DNA of 64,000 nt from Hygrocybe punicea (taxonomy: Eukaryota; Basidiomycota; Agaricomycetes; Agaricales; Hygrophoraceae). The stretch lies in assembly GCA_963556145.1 (NCBI GenBank), contig OY744471.1:1419590-1483589 (forward strand). Direction: 5' to 3'. The stretch's first letter is position 1; every line of letters begins with the position of its first letter. The position numbers were made by a program, and so were the translations under genes. Positions 1 to 12,158 of this stretch are shown one piece after another. The notes under the pieces are model-generated. The model was not told the DNA's origin. It searched no databases and saw nothing but the letters and a program-made list of their open reading frames with translations.

Positions 1-30
1 ATGATCCTTCTAATAAGGGAGTGTCTGGGG

Positions 31-430
31 AGCTGCTTAGTCATCTGACACCCCTTTCCTTATATAGTTATAGCTAAGTGGCATGATCAAGGTAAATGAA
101 TTATTGCCTCTAAGTTACCATTGGCAAAAATACAGGAAAATTAGATTTGAGTAATTTACAAGTGTAAATTACTTAGAAAAAACAATGGTTATTTTTTATG
201 CAGTGGTGTCCCAAAAATAGATAAGAGGTTGATTTATTTTTCAACATCTACTTTACCAAACCTTATGATTATTTTTTCTGAAGACCTCATCTTATTGTAT
301 ATTTCATTGCTTAATTTTCTTGAATTTGGTCTCCAGTAACTGACAAGCAAGAATTGATTTATCTTAATCAAGCCACTTAGCTATAACTATATAAGGAAAG
401 GGGAGTCAGATGACTAAGCAGCTCCCTGGG
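31..430. mobile_element. MITE with ~55-bp terminal inverted repeats
   Basis: The ends are imperfect inverted repeats. The left end reads GAGCTGCTTAGTCATCTGAC and continues through a stretch containing CTTATATAGTTATAGCTAAG; the same sequence appears on the opposite strand at about 362-425. The interior is AT-rich and has no coding potential. A 15-bp direct repeat with one mismatch (ATRATCCTTCTAATA, at 1-15 and 443-457) flanks it. That is too long for an ordinary target duplication and may be repeated end sequence of the host element. The superfamily is not determined. Confidence 0.8.
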
Positions 431-533
431 GAGCCAAATAGAATAATCCTTCTAATATACATGGTGAAATTCTCAAGAGCATTGTGAATAGTTTAACTGC
501 ATTGGCACATAAGTTTATATGTGCTACTTTTAA

Positions 534-754
534 CATTGCAAATATGAAGGGATTTGTAAATTTGACATAATCCAATAATTGTTAAGAAAGTTGGCAAACT
601 CCAAAAATTCATTCCAAATAAAGCAATGATTGCCATTTATAGAAATAAAGGGTTCAATATTTTATGAATTTGTTGAGTATCTTACAAATTATTAATATGT
701 TTATAGATTACTTTAGCATATGTCAAATTTCCAAATCCCTTGATGTTTGCAGTG
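534..754. mobile_element. MITE nested in the left arm of the larger element
   Basis: The ends are about 34-bp imperfect inverted repeats (CATTGCAAATATGAAGGG against CACTGCAAACATCAAGGG, continuing to TTTGACATA). The uninterrupted right arm at about 3340-3380 shows the empty site, so insertion into the left arm is directly visible. A TAA flanks both sides, compatible with a PIF/Harbinger-type 3-bp target duplication. It has no coding capacity. Confidence 0.75.
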
Positions 755-1099
755 TAAGTAATTAGGATATGATAAAAGAATGAGGAAAGGGCCAGAAGAC
801 ACAGGAATGGCTAAGAAAGGGTTGGAAGGGGCAGGAAAGGTTATGGAGGGTGCAAGAGGGAGTCAGGGAGGTTTAGAGGGGCCAGGGAGGGCCAAAGGGC
901 AGGGAAGGGCAGGCTCAGGTGGGCTCAGGGGGAGGCCATGCAAGGGTGTGAGAGGCCAGGTAGTGTATTGCATGGGTATGGGTAAACCTGCAGGTTTTGC
1001 CACAGGTATAGCCTCAGGTACAGGCACAGGCACAGATTCTTGGACCCACCAGCTCCTTTTGAAGCCCTGGATCATCCACAATGGTCAAGTATTGAGCTA

Positions 1100-1140
1100 G
1101 ATATGCTTAAAATACTTTATTCTTGTATTTTAAGCATATC
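1100..1140. repeat. Perfect 16-bp inverted repeat (hairpin)
   Basis: GATATGCTTAAAATAC at 1100-1115 is followed after a 9-nt loop by its exact reverse complement at 1125-1140. It lies inside the non-coding element. It could be the trace of a very small foldback element; no function can be assigned. Confidence 0.8.
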
Positions 1141-2170
1141 CAGGGCTTAAAATGACAGGTGAACCTGCAGGTATTGTACCAACGGGTGCAGGTATGGGTA
1201 CAGCTAAAAATACCTGGGACACTAAGGACAGAGGGGTTGTGAGATGTTCAGGGGGTTGGATGGTGCAGGGAAGCACTGGTGCTGCAGTTCTGGTGCCTCT
1301 TTGTTACCCTCATTGCCATCACCTTGAAAGCACATTTGATGTGTTCTGTATTCATGAGGTAATCTTGAGCAGTATCTGGGGGGGAGGTGAGAGATCTATG
1401 TTGAAGAAAAATAAAATGTACCTGGGTTGGAGTGCAGGCACACCACACCTCCAACCCTTTTGCCATTGTACTGTAACTGTTGTTGGTGTGGTCACCATTG
1501 CAGTCATTGTTGTTGTGGTTGTGGTTGTGGGTTTGGTTGTGGTCATGGCAGTCGCAGTCATCACCCTCAGTGCCTGTTTGGTTTGGTTTGCACTGCTTTC
1601 TTGTTGGTGGTTGTGACCTGTTACCATCATCATAAGGGTGTGGTGTGGCAGTGGGTGGCCAGTTGGTGACCCTGACCTGCACCTGTGGAACCCATTATGT
1701 AATTACCAAGTCGTTGTGATGGCAAGTGTCAGTGTAGACCTGGATAGGAATCTACAGTAAGGGTGACCAGCTAGAAAGTGATCTGAGGAGTCTTAGGTCT
1801 TGTATAGGTTGTCATAATTAATCCAACCAAGATCTGGGGGTTCTGGAACAGAGGGGAAGTGTAGGGGGAAGATGAAGAGAATTATGGGAGATAAAATGAG
1901 GGTACTAAATGGTAGATCTGAAGTGTGGTAATAAGCTATATTTTGTAGTGTAAAAGCACAACTTTTATACTACTGGAGAGAATCTTGTGCTGTATACTAT
2001 AAGCAAAGGAAGTAACTGATGGCGGTGAAGTGGGGAGGTAGATAGGAGAAGAGACCTATGTACTGAGAGATGGGAAATGAAGATATGTGATGTACAAGTA
2101 TATATATACTGATTCTAAGTCATTAGGAACATCACATCATGGGTAGGAACAATTTCAGAGGTGGAATCCA

Positions 2171-2275
2171 GAGTGGAATCGGTGGAAAGGAGTGGAATCG
2201 GTGGAAAGGAGTGGAATCGGTGGAAAGGAGTGGAATCGGTGGAAAGGAGTGGAATCGGTGGAAAGGAGTGGAATC
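2171..2275. repeat. 19-bp minisatellite, about 5.5 copies
   Basis: The unit GAGTGGAATCGGTGGAAAG is repeated head to tail essentially without mismatch. There are no spacers, so it is not a CRISPR array. Because 19 is not a multiple of 3, the open frames across it are artefacts. Confidence 0.95.
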
Positions 2276-3991
2276 AATGATATTCGAGTGGAAGTGGATG
2301 GGAACAATGTGGGACATGAAGAGGATATGAGTCCAGACAGTCCAGAGCCTCTACATCATGATAAATGCTAGAAAGGGTGGGGAGACACCAATGTGTTGGC
2401 AACCTGCAGGTGACCCACACACCACCCCATACCTATGCAAGGATACACCCATTGCACCCAACCCCTCATTGACCTGCAGGTCATTCAGGTGTCAGCATAC
2501 CCATGATAGTCCTTGTGGGGGAGGGTGCAAGGGGTATGGGAGTGCATGGGAAGGGTGTGTGTGAGGACACAAGGCATAGAGAAGGGAAGGGCAGGGTAGT
2601 GGAGTTGCAAACAATCTGTGGGGAGCTCATTAGTTACTGAGGCTGCAAAAACAGGTGTGAAAGGTAAACTTGCAGCTTGCACTTTCATAATACCTCTCAT
2701 GAATAATGAATGGTCATGTCCATTGTGAACGACAGCTGACTTGAGAGGTGGGGAAAGTATAGCTGTAAAATGTATGAGCAAGGCATACATTCCAGGGAAG
2801 AAGTGCAGGAGGTGTTGGAAAGCATAATGTACAAGTAGTGGAGGTTGAAATTGGTGAGAAAGTGGCATAGGACAATGAAATCCCAGACTGTCAAATTGTC
2901 AAATGTGGAACACACTGTGATGTGACTTGTTGTCCTCTTCAAGTGGTTCTCCTCACTCTTGACAATACTCTCCTCATGATCATCACATCATGTGATGCAG
3001 ATGTGTAAGGCAAACAGTGGAGGGATAGAGTAATGTGTGCATAATAGTATTTGCTGACAAACATCCTGCACCACTCCAGTCACCCATCCCAACTCACCTG
3101 AGCCCACCTCCTGCTCTTCCCTACACTCTGGCCTCCTCCAGGTCCTCCCTGTCCTCCCCTGAGCCCTCTAAACCTCCCCAAGTCCTCTCACACTCTCCTG
3201 CACCTTTCACACCCTAACCAAGTTCTTCTTAACCTCCCTGACTCCCTCTTACACCCTCCCATAACCTTTCCTGCCCCTTACAACCCTTTCTTAGCCATTC
3301 CTGTGCCTTCTGGCCCTTTCCCCATTCTTTCATCATATCCCAATTACTGAAAAGTAGCACATCCATAAACTTGTGTGCCAATGCAGTTAAACTATTCACA
3401 ATGCTCTTGAGAATTTTACCATGTATATTAGAATCATGCATGACCTTGCAACTACAAAAAGAGACTTGTGAATGTAGTAATAGACATTATGTACATTGAT
3501 AAAGAAAAAGTACACAGGGTCCATACACTATCACCTTCGGCTATCACACATTGTGTCGCGGTTTTTGAGCAGGTCAGTCCCGGTTTCCATACGAATATCC
3601 GTTTGTGCGTCCTTCGTTTGTCCTTGAAAAATGAATGCCCGAATCTGTATCCTTTCTCGGTGACTCTACCTGAATACCTAAGAGCTACGAGACTCGAGGA
3701 ATGTTAATGCAACATTAATGGGTACTCACATGAGTTTACCTAAATGTCCCATTTCCAGACGCCTGTTTAAATAGTGGACATTGTCAGAATGTGCTGGAAG
3801 GGACAGACAAATCCCAAAGCCTGATTAATGGGCTCCATGGGAGCCGTAGACTGTTCATGAGATTTGCACTTTCCCGATGTTTCTTCTACCTGTCAAGTCG
3901 CGCGGTGCTTGGTAAGAGTGGCGTTTGGAGCGGTGGAAGTAACTCTCCTCTAACGAAAAGTGCTATATAACAAGTATGTGGTGCTAGGAAT

Positions 3992-4284
3992 AGAGAGTCA
4001 TAAATGTAGTTTAAACAATGTTCGAGTATTGAAGATGACATACAGACGGATGATGAGGCGTCCTCCCCTTGCATAGGAATGTTCCACCGTCACGGCACGG
4101 AGTTGCTCTGGACGCGGAAAGTTCTCCACCTTTCCATCACGTAATTGGCGCATGAGGGTTGTTTTCCCCGATCCATTAGGGCCGAGAATACCATAACGGC
4201 GTCCGCGAACAAGCCGAAGAGTCGTGTGCGAGAGGAGAAGAAGAGCACCATACGCAGTGAAACATTTTGTGAAATCTATACCGC
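3992..4284 (-). pseudogene. Fragment of an EF3/New1-type ABC-F ATPase
   Basis: On the minus strand the translation around 4284-4085 gives a segment ending FTAYGALLLL, then LRLVRGRRYGILGPNGSGKT and a stretch ending LRAVTVEHS. This is the start of an ABC cassette with a good Walker A (GPNGSGKT), in the arrangement of the fungal elongation factor 3/New1 branch of ABC-F proteins. After VEHS the frame shifts by one base and continues to LNYIYDS. There is no N-terminal half, Walker B or second cassette nearby. It is a decayed, truncated copy rather than a working gene. The assignment to this branch is from recognised motifs; which member it came from is not determined. Confidence 0.7.
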
Positions 4285-4558
4285 TGCATTTGGGGAGATG
4301 AGGCGCTTGGGGCCAACTTGCGGCGTCATGGGTCCTAAGTTTCGGAGCGATGAGGTGCTGAAGCTCTGAAGGTGCATGCCGCTCAGATAAGAAGCAAATT
4401 GAATGTTCGTAGAGATTCTCGGGCTCAAGATAATTACCGGTTAACCTTCAGAGACGTGACACCGATACCTAGCTTGGAACTGAGAAGGAAAATATCATAA
4501 TGCACCATTTATGCCTGACGTAGAAACATTTGTAATGAATAACTTACTCGACATCATA

Positions 4559-7189
4559 TCAAAATTCTTCAATATCATCACTTTCCAACCAACCCCCACT
4601 CGTGGTGTCCTTGTCTTCCCTCCTCGCTATCCCAACCTCATCCGAATTTGCCTCAGTCACATCATTTCCGGCATCTGCCTCCTCCAACTGCCGTGTGCCC
4701 CCATTCCCGTCACCGGTGACAAAAGAGATTTGGGAGAACAATCGATGTGATGCCGGGGGCTGAACTCGACTGCCAGTGCACACGCGGGCGTTTAACACTC
4801 CCCCAATGTCCGTGGCAATGTCAGTCAAGTTCCATCTACCAATTCCCATTCCACCATCCTCTTGCTACAAAATCATGCATGCCAAGGAAAGAAGTAAGTA
4901 CCATTAGTGAGCTTCCATCGACGAAAGACTAACCGCGAAGTTGATACCAAAGTTAACAATCCACCTCCCCACATCCTCTACTCCGCCCCAGGCCTCCCTC
5001 TCCCTCTCCCTAATGCGGAAGAACTCTGGTTTGAAAAACTTCTGCGAGCGACGCACAACGGGAGATGGGAGTGAGTGCAAGGTGCCTAATGTCAGGAGAT
5101 GGAAACAATGCGGGTTTGCTTGGTGCCACTACCGAAGTTAACAGGGTCGATTTGCGGTGAAAATGTGCTTGAGCTACTCACCAATTCCCCTCCACTCGAA
5201 TCTACCCAGCTCAGCCATTCTGCAACTCCGTCGCATTCCTCCATCTCATTACAAAATTGGGTGTAATTTTGATGAATATATAGAGAGAACAGAGAGGAAT
5301 CGATTGGTGTGTCTGAATATAACGTCTGAAAGAAGATACAATATGTTTCTTGATGACTAGGTGAGGAATTTGAAGATACAAACGTCAACGTCCACTCGAC
5401 TCGTTCTTCTATTGTGTGTGTTCAAAAATAGCGGAGGAGGGGGAGTGTTCTTTAAGCATGCATCCCATTCACGTTCACGCTGCAGGTCCTTTGCTGTCGC
5501 TGAGGGGTTTGGAGGGTCTCCTTTTCCTATCAATCAAAGTCAACGAAAGATCGTAGTGAAGGTAATGCTGCTCACTTTTATTGTACAGCACTTTTCCCAT
5601 CAAATGAAATAGGGCTAAGCTTTGCTCTCTTCTTGTGACAACTTCAAGAACCGATCTTACCCCGTCCAACGCCTTTTTCTTCCCCTTTTTGTCGGCAAGT
5701 TCGATGACGCAAGCGAATTGCAGAGCCATGATCGCGCTTCGAATATCGCCGTGAGCAGTTTCCACTATAAGGTCAATGGCGTCTTTTGACGGATTTCGGC
5801 GGTAGGAGGAGGATGGGGGGAAATGGGCCGTGAGAATGGACTGTAGGGCCTTCCGAAGAAGTGATGGAGCAATTGGATTGAATCTAGATAACAACTGTAC
5901 TGTCAGGATTTCCCTTAACAACCGCAAGGAATGCAATGCGAACACAACATAACACACCCAATCTGAGTAACATAGGCTGAGCCAAGTAAAGCAGGTGGCA
6001 GCACACTTCTGATATCCACAACATCCTTTCCCCACGAACCGCCTCCTTGCGAGATCTTTTCGTCACTTGCTTCTCCCCTGAGCCCGGCATCACTTACAAT
6101 GATGACTACCGGGGCAAAACCCGGGCTGGCCGACTTTACCAGAGATTCGAGGGCGGAATGAAACTTCTCTTGTGTTTTTAGATGGAGGATGTTCGGAAGA
6201 TCTTCAAGGAGAATGATTTGGCGGTTCGAAGCTGAAGTCGCGTCTGCGCAAGAATGAAGTAAGAACCATGCCGGTGATATGACATCTCCGCAAACCTTGA
6301 GTCCTACTTTCTGCAAATATAGGCTGACATCTCGAGGCGCGGATCAAGAATGCTTCAAATTTCTCAGACAAAGTTTCATAATCCTTTTGTATTTGGTAAC
6401 CTCCGGAATTATTGTCTGGGACTGGTCGATAAGATGTCGGGAACACCCATGAAATGCAATCATTACCGGAGGGATCATCTCGAGCAAATCTCTCATCTAC
6501 CGGGTTCTTCCACTCCAACACTTCGATGCCCAGTTCTCGGGCGAGGACACGCACGCTCGTTGTTTTTCCCGTTCCTGCGGGTCCTGTCAGTGCCAAAATT
6601 TTCTAAAGTATTTTTCTTTCGATAAAGCATTCCGAACTTTGAAGTTGCGAACGTACTCGATAAGTTCTCAGTTTGTTTGAGGTACCTCCCTCGAAGGCTT
6701 CAAGAAACCAGTTACGAACGCTGTCCACTTTCCTCTTGTGAACGGCCAAGTCTGCCTTTGTACGACATTGTCAACATGCATTGATAAACTCTGGAAGCGC
6801 GGCGTACCGCAACCACGGGCTCATACTTTTCTGTCCAGAGTCGCTCATCTAGGGTCTCCGTTAACAGGGACCCTATAGCATACTCTCAAAACAACATACC
6901 CTGGTAATCCGGGACCGGACTCTTGTTCTCGTTAGCAGGATCACCCTCGGGCTGTGACAAACCTTCGGTGTTCTTGGTAAAAGCAGGTGGCTTTACAAAC
7001 TACACATTGAAAGCATTGGTCCCTCCAAAACAACCGTCTGAAATTAATCGGGAATCTTACTGCGGTCAACCGTTTAAACTTCTTTGAAGGCGGTAAGGGT
7101 CCTGGAGGAGAGTCAAACCTGAGTCTCAGGCTGGAGCTCGTGGACGTCTTCCCGGATCTCTTTCGCGTTTTCAGGGTTTTGGGTAGCAT
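4559..7189 (-). CDS. RAD17: RAD17/Rad24-type checkpoint clamp-loader subunit
   Basis: Nuclear AAA+ protein. In this family it replaces Rfc1 in an RFC-like complex and loads the 9-1-1 clamp at damaged DNA to activate the ATR checkpoint. The first ATG is at 7189 (MLPKTLKTRKRSGKT, basic N-terminus). Later exons show LWTEKYEP and LAVHKRKVDSVRNWFLEAFE (about 6850-6670), the P-loop LTGPAGTGKTTSVRVLA (about 6590), a Walker-B region ILLEDLPN (about 6240), the lid-domain stretch HGDIRSAIMALQFA (about 5740), and the family-typical acidic C-terminus GGWLESDDIEEF ending at 4559. It is split by many short introns; I can see about 9-10 exons but did not fix every junction. Upstream, UBA2 is transcribed divergently from a shared gap of about 170 bp. 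Confidence 0.88.
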
Positions 7190-7362
7190 GGGAATGGGCT
7201 AGTATAGCAAGGGTACTGAACACAAACTGCAAAAAGTGCAGGACGTGTGACAAGTCACAAAATGTGACCCGTGATTGTAACAAGCTCTCGCCGACGCGTT
7301 TGAGTTGTACAAGAAACGCACTCATCTATTTATCGAGTTCAGTGAACATTGTTCGCTCTGAC
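7190..7362. promoter_or_regulatory. Shared divergent promoter of RAD17 and UBA2
   Basis: Only about 173 bp separates the RAD17 ATG (minus strand, 7189) from the first UBA2 ATG (plus strand, 7363); with the alternative UBA2 ATG at 7405 the gap is 215 bp. No other gene fits, so both promoters must lie here or overlap the 5' ends. I see no clear TATA box. Co-regulation is an inference from the geometry. Confidence 0.55.
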
Positions 7363-10136
7363 ATGAAGTCTTGCAAGACTGCACCGCGACGTGACTCTCA
7401 TGCAATGGCTGTCTTGGGCCCAGATCTTTACGCCCGACTGCCAAATACCAGAGTCCTCCTTGTAGGCGCTGGCGGCATTGGTTGTGAACTGTGTAAGCTT
7501 ACACTTTCTTTACAACATTAATCAGTATTTTTGATCGCCTTGTCGTAATCTCTGAATTTTTACCACAGTAAAAAATATCGTTCTCACAGGATTTGGAGAT
7601 GTAACCCTTCTGGACCTGGACACCATAGACCTTTCAAATCTTAATCGCCAATTCCTTTTCAAAAAGAAAGACGTGAAGCAGAGCAAGGCATTGGTGGGTT
7701 TTTTCGCTGCTTGCTCTCCTTCGAATTCATAACTCTTATATCGCAATTCTGACGCTCTCAGGTCGCGGCCCAAACTGCCATCCAGTTCAACCCAAATGTC
7801 CGTATAACACCTATTCACGGCAACATCAAGGAACCTCAATTCGACATTGACTGGTTCCAAGGCTTTGATATTGTCCTGAACGCACTGGACAACTTGGGTC
7901 AGTGCTACATTCTTGTTGAATGTATCGTGCTTCTCAACAGAAGATTGCAATCACAGATGCCCGTAGGCATGTCAACAAAATGTGCATGGCTGCTCGCGTC
8001 CCTCTGGTGGAATCCGGGACGGCGGGGTATTTGGGACAGGTCCAGCCCATGCTCAAAGTGAGATTTGAACTTTTCTTCACTTCTTTCGAACGTTGTCTGT
8101 GACCGGTGTTCTCTCGTCTTTGAAGCGCTGTCTTCATTTCGTTGAACTGACTCTTTTTCAAGGATCGCACAGAATGCTTTGATTGTGTGACCAAGCCGAC
8201 GCCGAAAACTTTCCCTGTCTGCACCATCCGCTCGACACCTTCTCAGCCCATTCACTGTATCGTATGGGCGAAGAGCTACTTGTTGTCGTAAGTCGGCGAT
8301 TATGTCAACCTTTTCCTTTTGTTCGCGCAGCAGTTTTAAAAAAAACTAAAATGTATTCCGCCGTAGACAACTTTTCGGAGAAGACGAAGACGCAAGTGGC
8401 GAACTAGATGACGCCGAAAAACAAGGCGAAAATGGTTCGCTTTCTTTTCTCACTCAGAGGAGTCATATTAACCCACATATTTCTGCCCCAAATGACTCTA
8501 CCAAATCAGCACAAGAAATTGCTACTCTCCGTAAAGAAGCGCAAGCCTTCAGAGCAGTACGCGATGCTTTGCGGGCCCCCGAGAGACCTGGAACAGGTGC
8601 TCGCATGGTATTTGAAAAGGTATTCTACCGTCCTTTTGCTAAAATACAGCTCCTAGCTGTTCTGATGCACTGGCATATCTGCTGATACGTCTTGTTCAGG
8701 TATTCAATTCCGATATTCGCAATTTACTCTCAATGGAAGATATGTGGCGCTCCCGTGCTCCACCCATCCCACTTGACTTTGCGTCTATAAATGAAGGGAC
8801 ATTCATCTTCCGATCCGAATCGACTGAATCTGACCAAGACAAAGCTAACACCAATGCACCACCGGTAAAAACGCTTTTGCATGCCAGCGTTACTCGTTCA
8901 AATGTTATCAGTGGTAAAGGCACAGAGAAAATGGTGAACGGGCATGGACATGCTCAGCCCGTGGCCTCTTCTAGCAGCTCCGGATTGAAGGACCAAAGAA
9001 CCCTGACATTGCGTGACAACCTGTTGCTATTTGTTTCTAGGTGTGTCAGACTTGTTCCCTAATTCCTACTCGCCCAGCCAGTGAAGGTGCTAACGCATAT
9101 TGCTTTCAGCACCAATCGTTTAGCGGAGCGTCTTCGAGTGGGCGAAGCCACTATTTCTTTCGACAAGGACGACGACGATACTTTGGACTTCGTCACGGCC
9201 GCCTCAAATCTTCGTTCCGCTGCATATCATATCGAAGGAAAGACAAGATGGGATATTAAAGGTGTGCACAAATTTCACCATTGTTTATGCCGCTTACGAA
9301 ACATGTTGCATTCTCAGAAATGGCGGGGAATATCATTCCCGCCATAGCGACAACAAATGCTATCATTGCCGGTCTCATAGTCCTTCAGGCCCTCCACCTA
9401 CTCCGAACGTCCTACAACGCCATGAAAAATGTGCATCTTCAGGTCAAGCCAGCCGTCCCACTGAGCACAATTAACATGTGTCCCCCGAACCCGAATTGCG
9501 GAGTCTGCAGAGACACTTACATCAAAGTCGCCTGTGATCCAGCGAAAGTTACACTAAGCGAGATAGTGAGCGGAGTTCTTGGGCATGGAAATGGGGAGAG
9601 TGGAGGTACCGGGCCGAGGGATGTGAGCGTCTATGAAGATAAGCGGGTTTTGAGCGATCCGGATTGGGACGACAATAATGATAGGACATTGGAGAGTCTG
9701 AATGTTACCAGGGGCAAGTTTTTGACAATCGTGGATGAAGATGGTGACTGGGGCACCATTGCAGTAGGGTTAAGCTTGTTGCCGTGAGTCTAGGAGTGGC
9801 GAATTCTCTGGATTAACTAACGAACTATCTTATTGCAGACCCAACCATCCAGCAGAAGGACCAGCGTTCATTTTACCATCACCACTGCCCCTCCCTCCCC
9901 ACCGACCCCGCCCATCAACACCTCCACCGATGACAACGTCCTCGCTCAAACGCTCTGCTCCTGATGACAACGTTCTTGACTTCGAACCTTCTACGAAACG
10001 TATTAGGACAAACGGCCAACCGTCCTCTCATGTGATATCCAGTCCCAGCAAAAAGCGGAAGCTCGAAGAAGATGGACTTCTTCTGCTTGACGGCGCGAAC
10101 GACAAGCTCGAAGACGACGTGATCGAGATTGATTGA
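7363..10136 (+). CDS. UBA2: SUMO-activating enzyme subunit 2 (Uba2)
   Basis: Catalytic subunit of the E1 that adenylates SUMO and takes it onto a cysteine thioester before transfer to Ubc9; nuclear. The Rossmann motif [13 protein letters not shown] is in exon 1, followed by [20 protein letters not shown] and RQFLF (about 7590-7660), the adenylation segment ending NALDNL (about 7895), and [10 protein letters not shown] (about 8035). The catalytic Cys lies in [13 protein letters not shown] near 8215, followed by [10 protein letters not shown]. The ubiquitin-fold domain is near 9480-9790, and the C-terminus is basic then acidic, with a likely nuclear localisation signal (SKKRKLEED) and the ending VIEID. 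I prefer the ATG at 7363 because residues before the 7405 ATG also look conserved. About nine short introns; the CEL-LKN join across the first (7493-7568) is clean. No defect is visible. Confidence 0.92.
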
Positions 10137-10493
10137 GTGTTCTCATGCCAATTCCTAGAGTTATATGATCCTCCAGTGCCACTATACTCCACTCCGCTGT
10201 TTCAAACTCGGCGACGAAATTATCGTCCCTTAATAAAGGACACTCGCTTTTTTGTATCATTATTAGAGTCTAATGCATTCCTTTTTTTCCAGGACTGCTT
10301 GGTCCCCTGTAGAGATCCGTAATTTTGATTTGGACGGTCTTCTTCCGACATCCCCTGGTCCAAATCGCAACCAAGCATCATGTCAACGGCTGACTGTCTT
10401 TCATCCTTTACTCTTATTCCTCCTCATTCTTTGATTGGGATTTTCTGCATTTTGGAATTGCCAGCCGATAACTATCATATTTGCTTCAGAAAG

Positions 10494-12083
10494 ATGCAGC
10501 TGCCTTTCCTTTTCTCCATGATGTTCCCTGCCTTATCAATTGCGGTTTATCTGCAGAATGGCCTCAACCAGTTGGAAACTGAAACGAAACTCGTCATTGC
10601 GCACTTCATAGTTGGGAATGCTTATCCGTATACGGTTGATAATTGGATTAGAGGCAAGTTTCGCTCTTTTAACTTGTACACACGACATATATTCACAACA
10701 TCGCAGACATTGAGCTTGCATCGTCAAAGGGCTTTGATGCTTTCGCTCTCAATGTTGGCGGCGATCCTTGGCAACCGGGCAAGGTGGCGGATGCATACGG
10801 GGCGGCAAAAATCTGCGACAAAAACGGGGTTCATTTTAAATTGTTTCTTTCCTTCGATATGACCTCTCTTCCCTGCTCGCAACCTGCCGATGCCTCGGTG
10901 CCGCAAAGGTATATCAAGAAGTATGCTCTTCACCCGAACCAGCTTCTCTACAGCAACAAGACCTTTGTGTCCACGTTTGCCGGAGATTCTTGTACGTTCG
11001 GGATGGGCAGCACAAACGCTGGGTGGCAATTTGCCGTCAAAAGTGGACCGACCCCCGTCTACTTCGTTCCCGCTTTCTTTGATGTCAACTCGTTCCCCCC
11101 CGTGCTGGATGGTGCATTTAGTGTGAGGTTATATCCTTATTTCCTGTTCCATAAATCAAATACTACAAATGTCAAAGTGGAATGCGGGTTGGCCAATGGG
11201 CGACAACGATATCAACTTCGATTCTGACAACCTTTACCGGTCCAATCTGGGTGGTCGTTCCTACATGGCCAGCGTATCCCCCTGGTTTTTTACGGTGAGT
11301 GGTTCTCTTGGTCATTTCAGATGTTACCATTACATTACATCATTACAGCACTACGGCCCTGATTCATATAACAAGAACTTTATATATCGGGCCGACGACT
11401 GGCTCCTGGTCGAGCGCTGGGAACTTCTGGTCAACCATCGTAAGGATGTGGATCTGGCCCAGCTGATATCATGGAACGATTATGGTGAATCGCACTATAT
11501 CGGACCCATCGAAGGCGACCAGCCAAATTCACAAGCATGGACCAACGGTTTCAACCATGAAGGCAAGGATGCTCATCTTTCAAACGACCTCACTTGAAAA
11601 CAATGACCGTGCAACAGACTGGCTAGATCTGATTGCGTATTATATCAATGCGTTCAAGACAGGCTCTTACCCCGCCGTTACTCGCGACAGAGTCTTCTTA
11701 TGGGCGCGGTTATATCCTGCGGCGGCGAATGCTCCAGATGGCGTTGGGAGACCAGCGAATTGGCAGTTCGTACGTAAAAGTCGATGTATTTGTGCGTTTC
11801 GTTCCTGACAATCAGTTAGTCGCAGGATTATTTGTGGGCCGTCATCTTTTTGACGGCACCTGCCGATATTACCTTGTCCTGCGACTCCACGAACCAAACG
11901 ACATCGCTTCCGAAGGGTGTTTCAAGACTCAAGATGCCATTGGCTTCAACGTCAACATGCACCGTAGGCGCGGTCATCTCGAGGAAAGGTCGTGCCACTT
12001 TGGGCTTCTCCCCAACCAACTTTACCTTCAGTTCCAACCCACCTTCATATAATTTTAATGCGTTTGTGGCAGCCTCGCCGTAG
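10494..12083 (+). CDS. Secreted GH71 alpha-1,3-glucanase (mutanase)
   Basis: GH71 enzymes hydrolyse alpha-1,3-glucan, a fungal cell-wall polymer, and act outside the cell or in wall remodelling. The start at 10494 gives a hydrophobic signal peptide (MQLPFLFSMMFPALSIAVY). Family landmarks follow in order: IAHFIVGNAYPYTVDNWI, DIELASSKGFDAFALNVGG, FKLFLSFDM, FSWNAGWPMG, SPWFFTHYG, LISWNDYGESHYIGP, FNHEDWLDLIAYYINAFKTG and FLWAR. The C-terminal part looks like a beta-rich domain ending VAASP. Introns I could place: 10654-10706 (GC-AG), 11123-11177, one ending near 11347, 11563-11617 (GC-AG), and one ending at 11826. All joins restore conserved motifs. It converges with the next gene, with only about 75 bp between stops. 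Confidence 0.88.
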
Positions 12084-12158
12084 GCGTAGAACTTGTTTAA
12101 TCTTTTTGCATTCATGCGCATCTCGATGTTTATAATAATCCACTATTCAAGTTGTCGG

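Larger units (their letters stand above)
450..3433. mobile_element. ~3-kb non-coding element with long inverted terminal arms
   Basis: The left arm (about 450-533 and 755-930) and the right arm (about 3060-3433, reverse complement) share hundreds of bases in inverted orientation. They begin at TTCTAATATACATGG and continue through a purine-rich tract with AAAGGGCCAGAAG and GGGAGTCAGGGAGG. The arms fade toward the inside. The interior holds no convincing gene: small open frames in GT-rich and CA-rich sequence (1430-1670) look like composition artefacts. The left arm is interrupted by a second MITE at 534-754, so this element is the older one. It is likely a non-autonomous foldback-type DNA element. 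Confidence 0.65.

Noticed and set aside
2171..2275. Regular repeat that could suggest a CRISPR-like array
   Set aside because: Contiguous 19-bp tandem units without spacers, in a eukaryotic genome.
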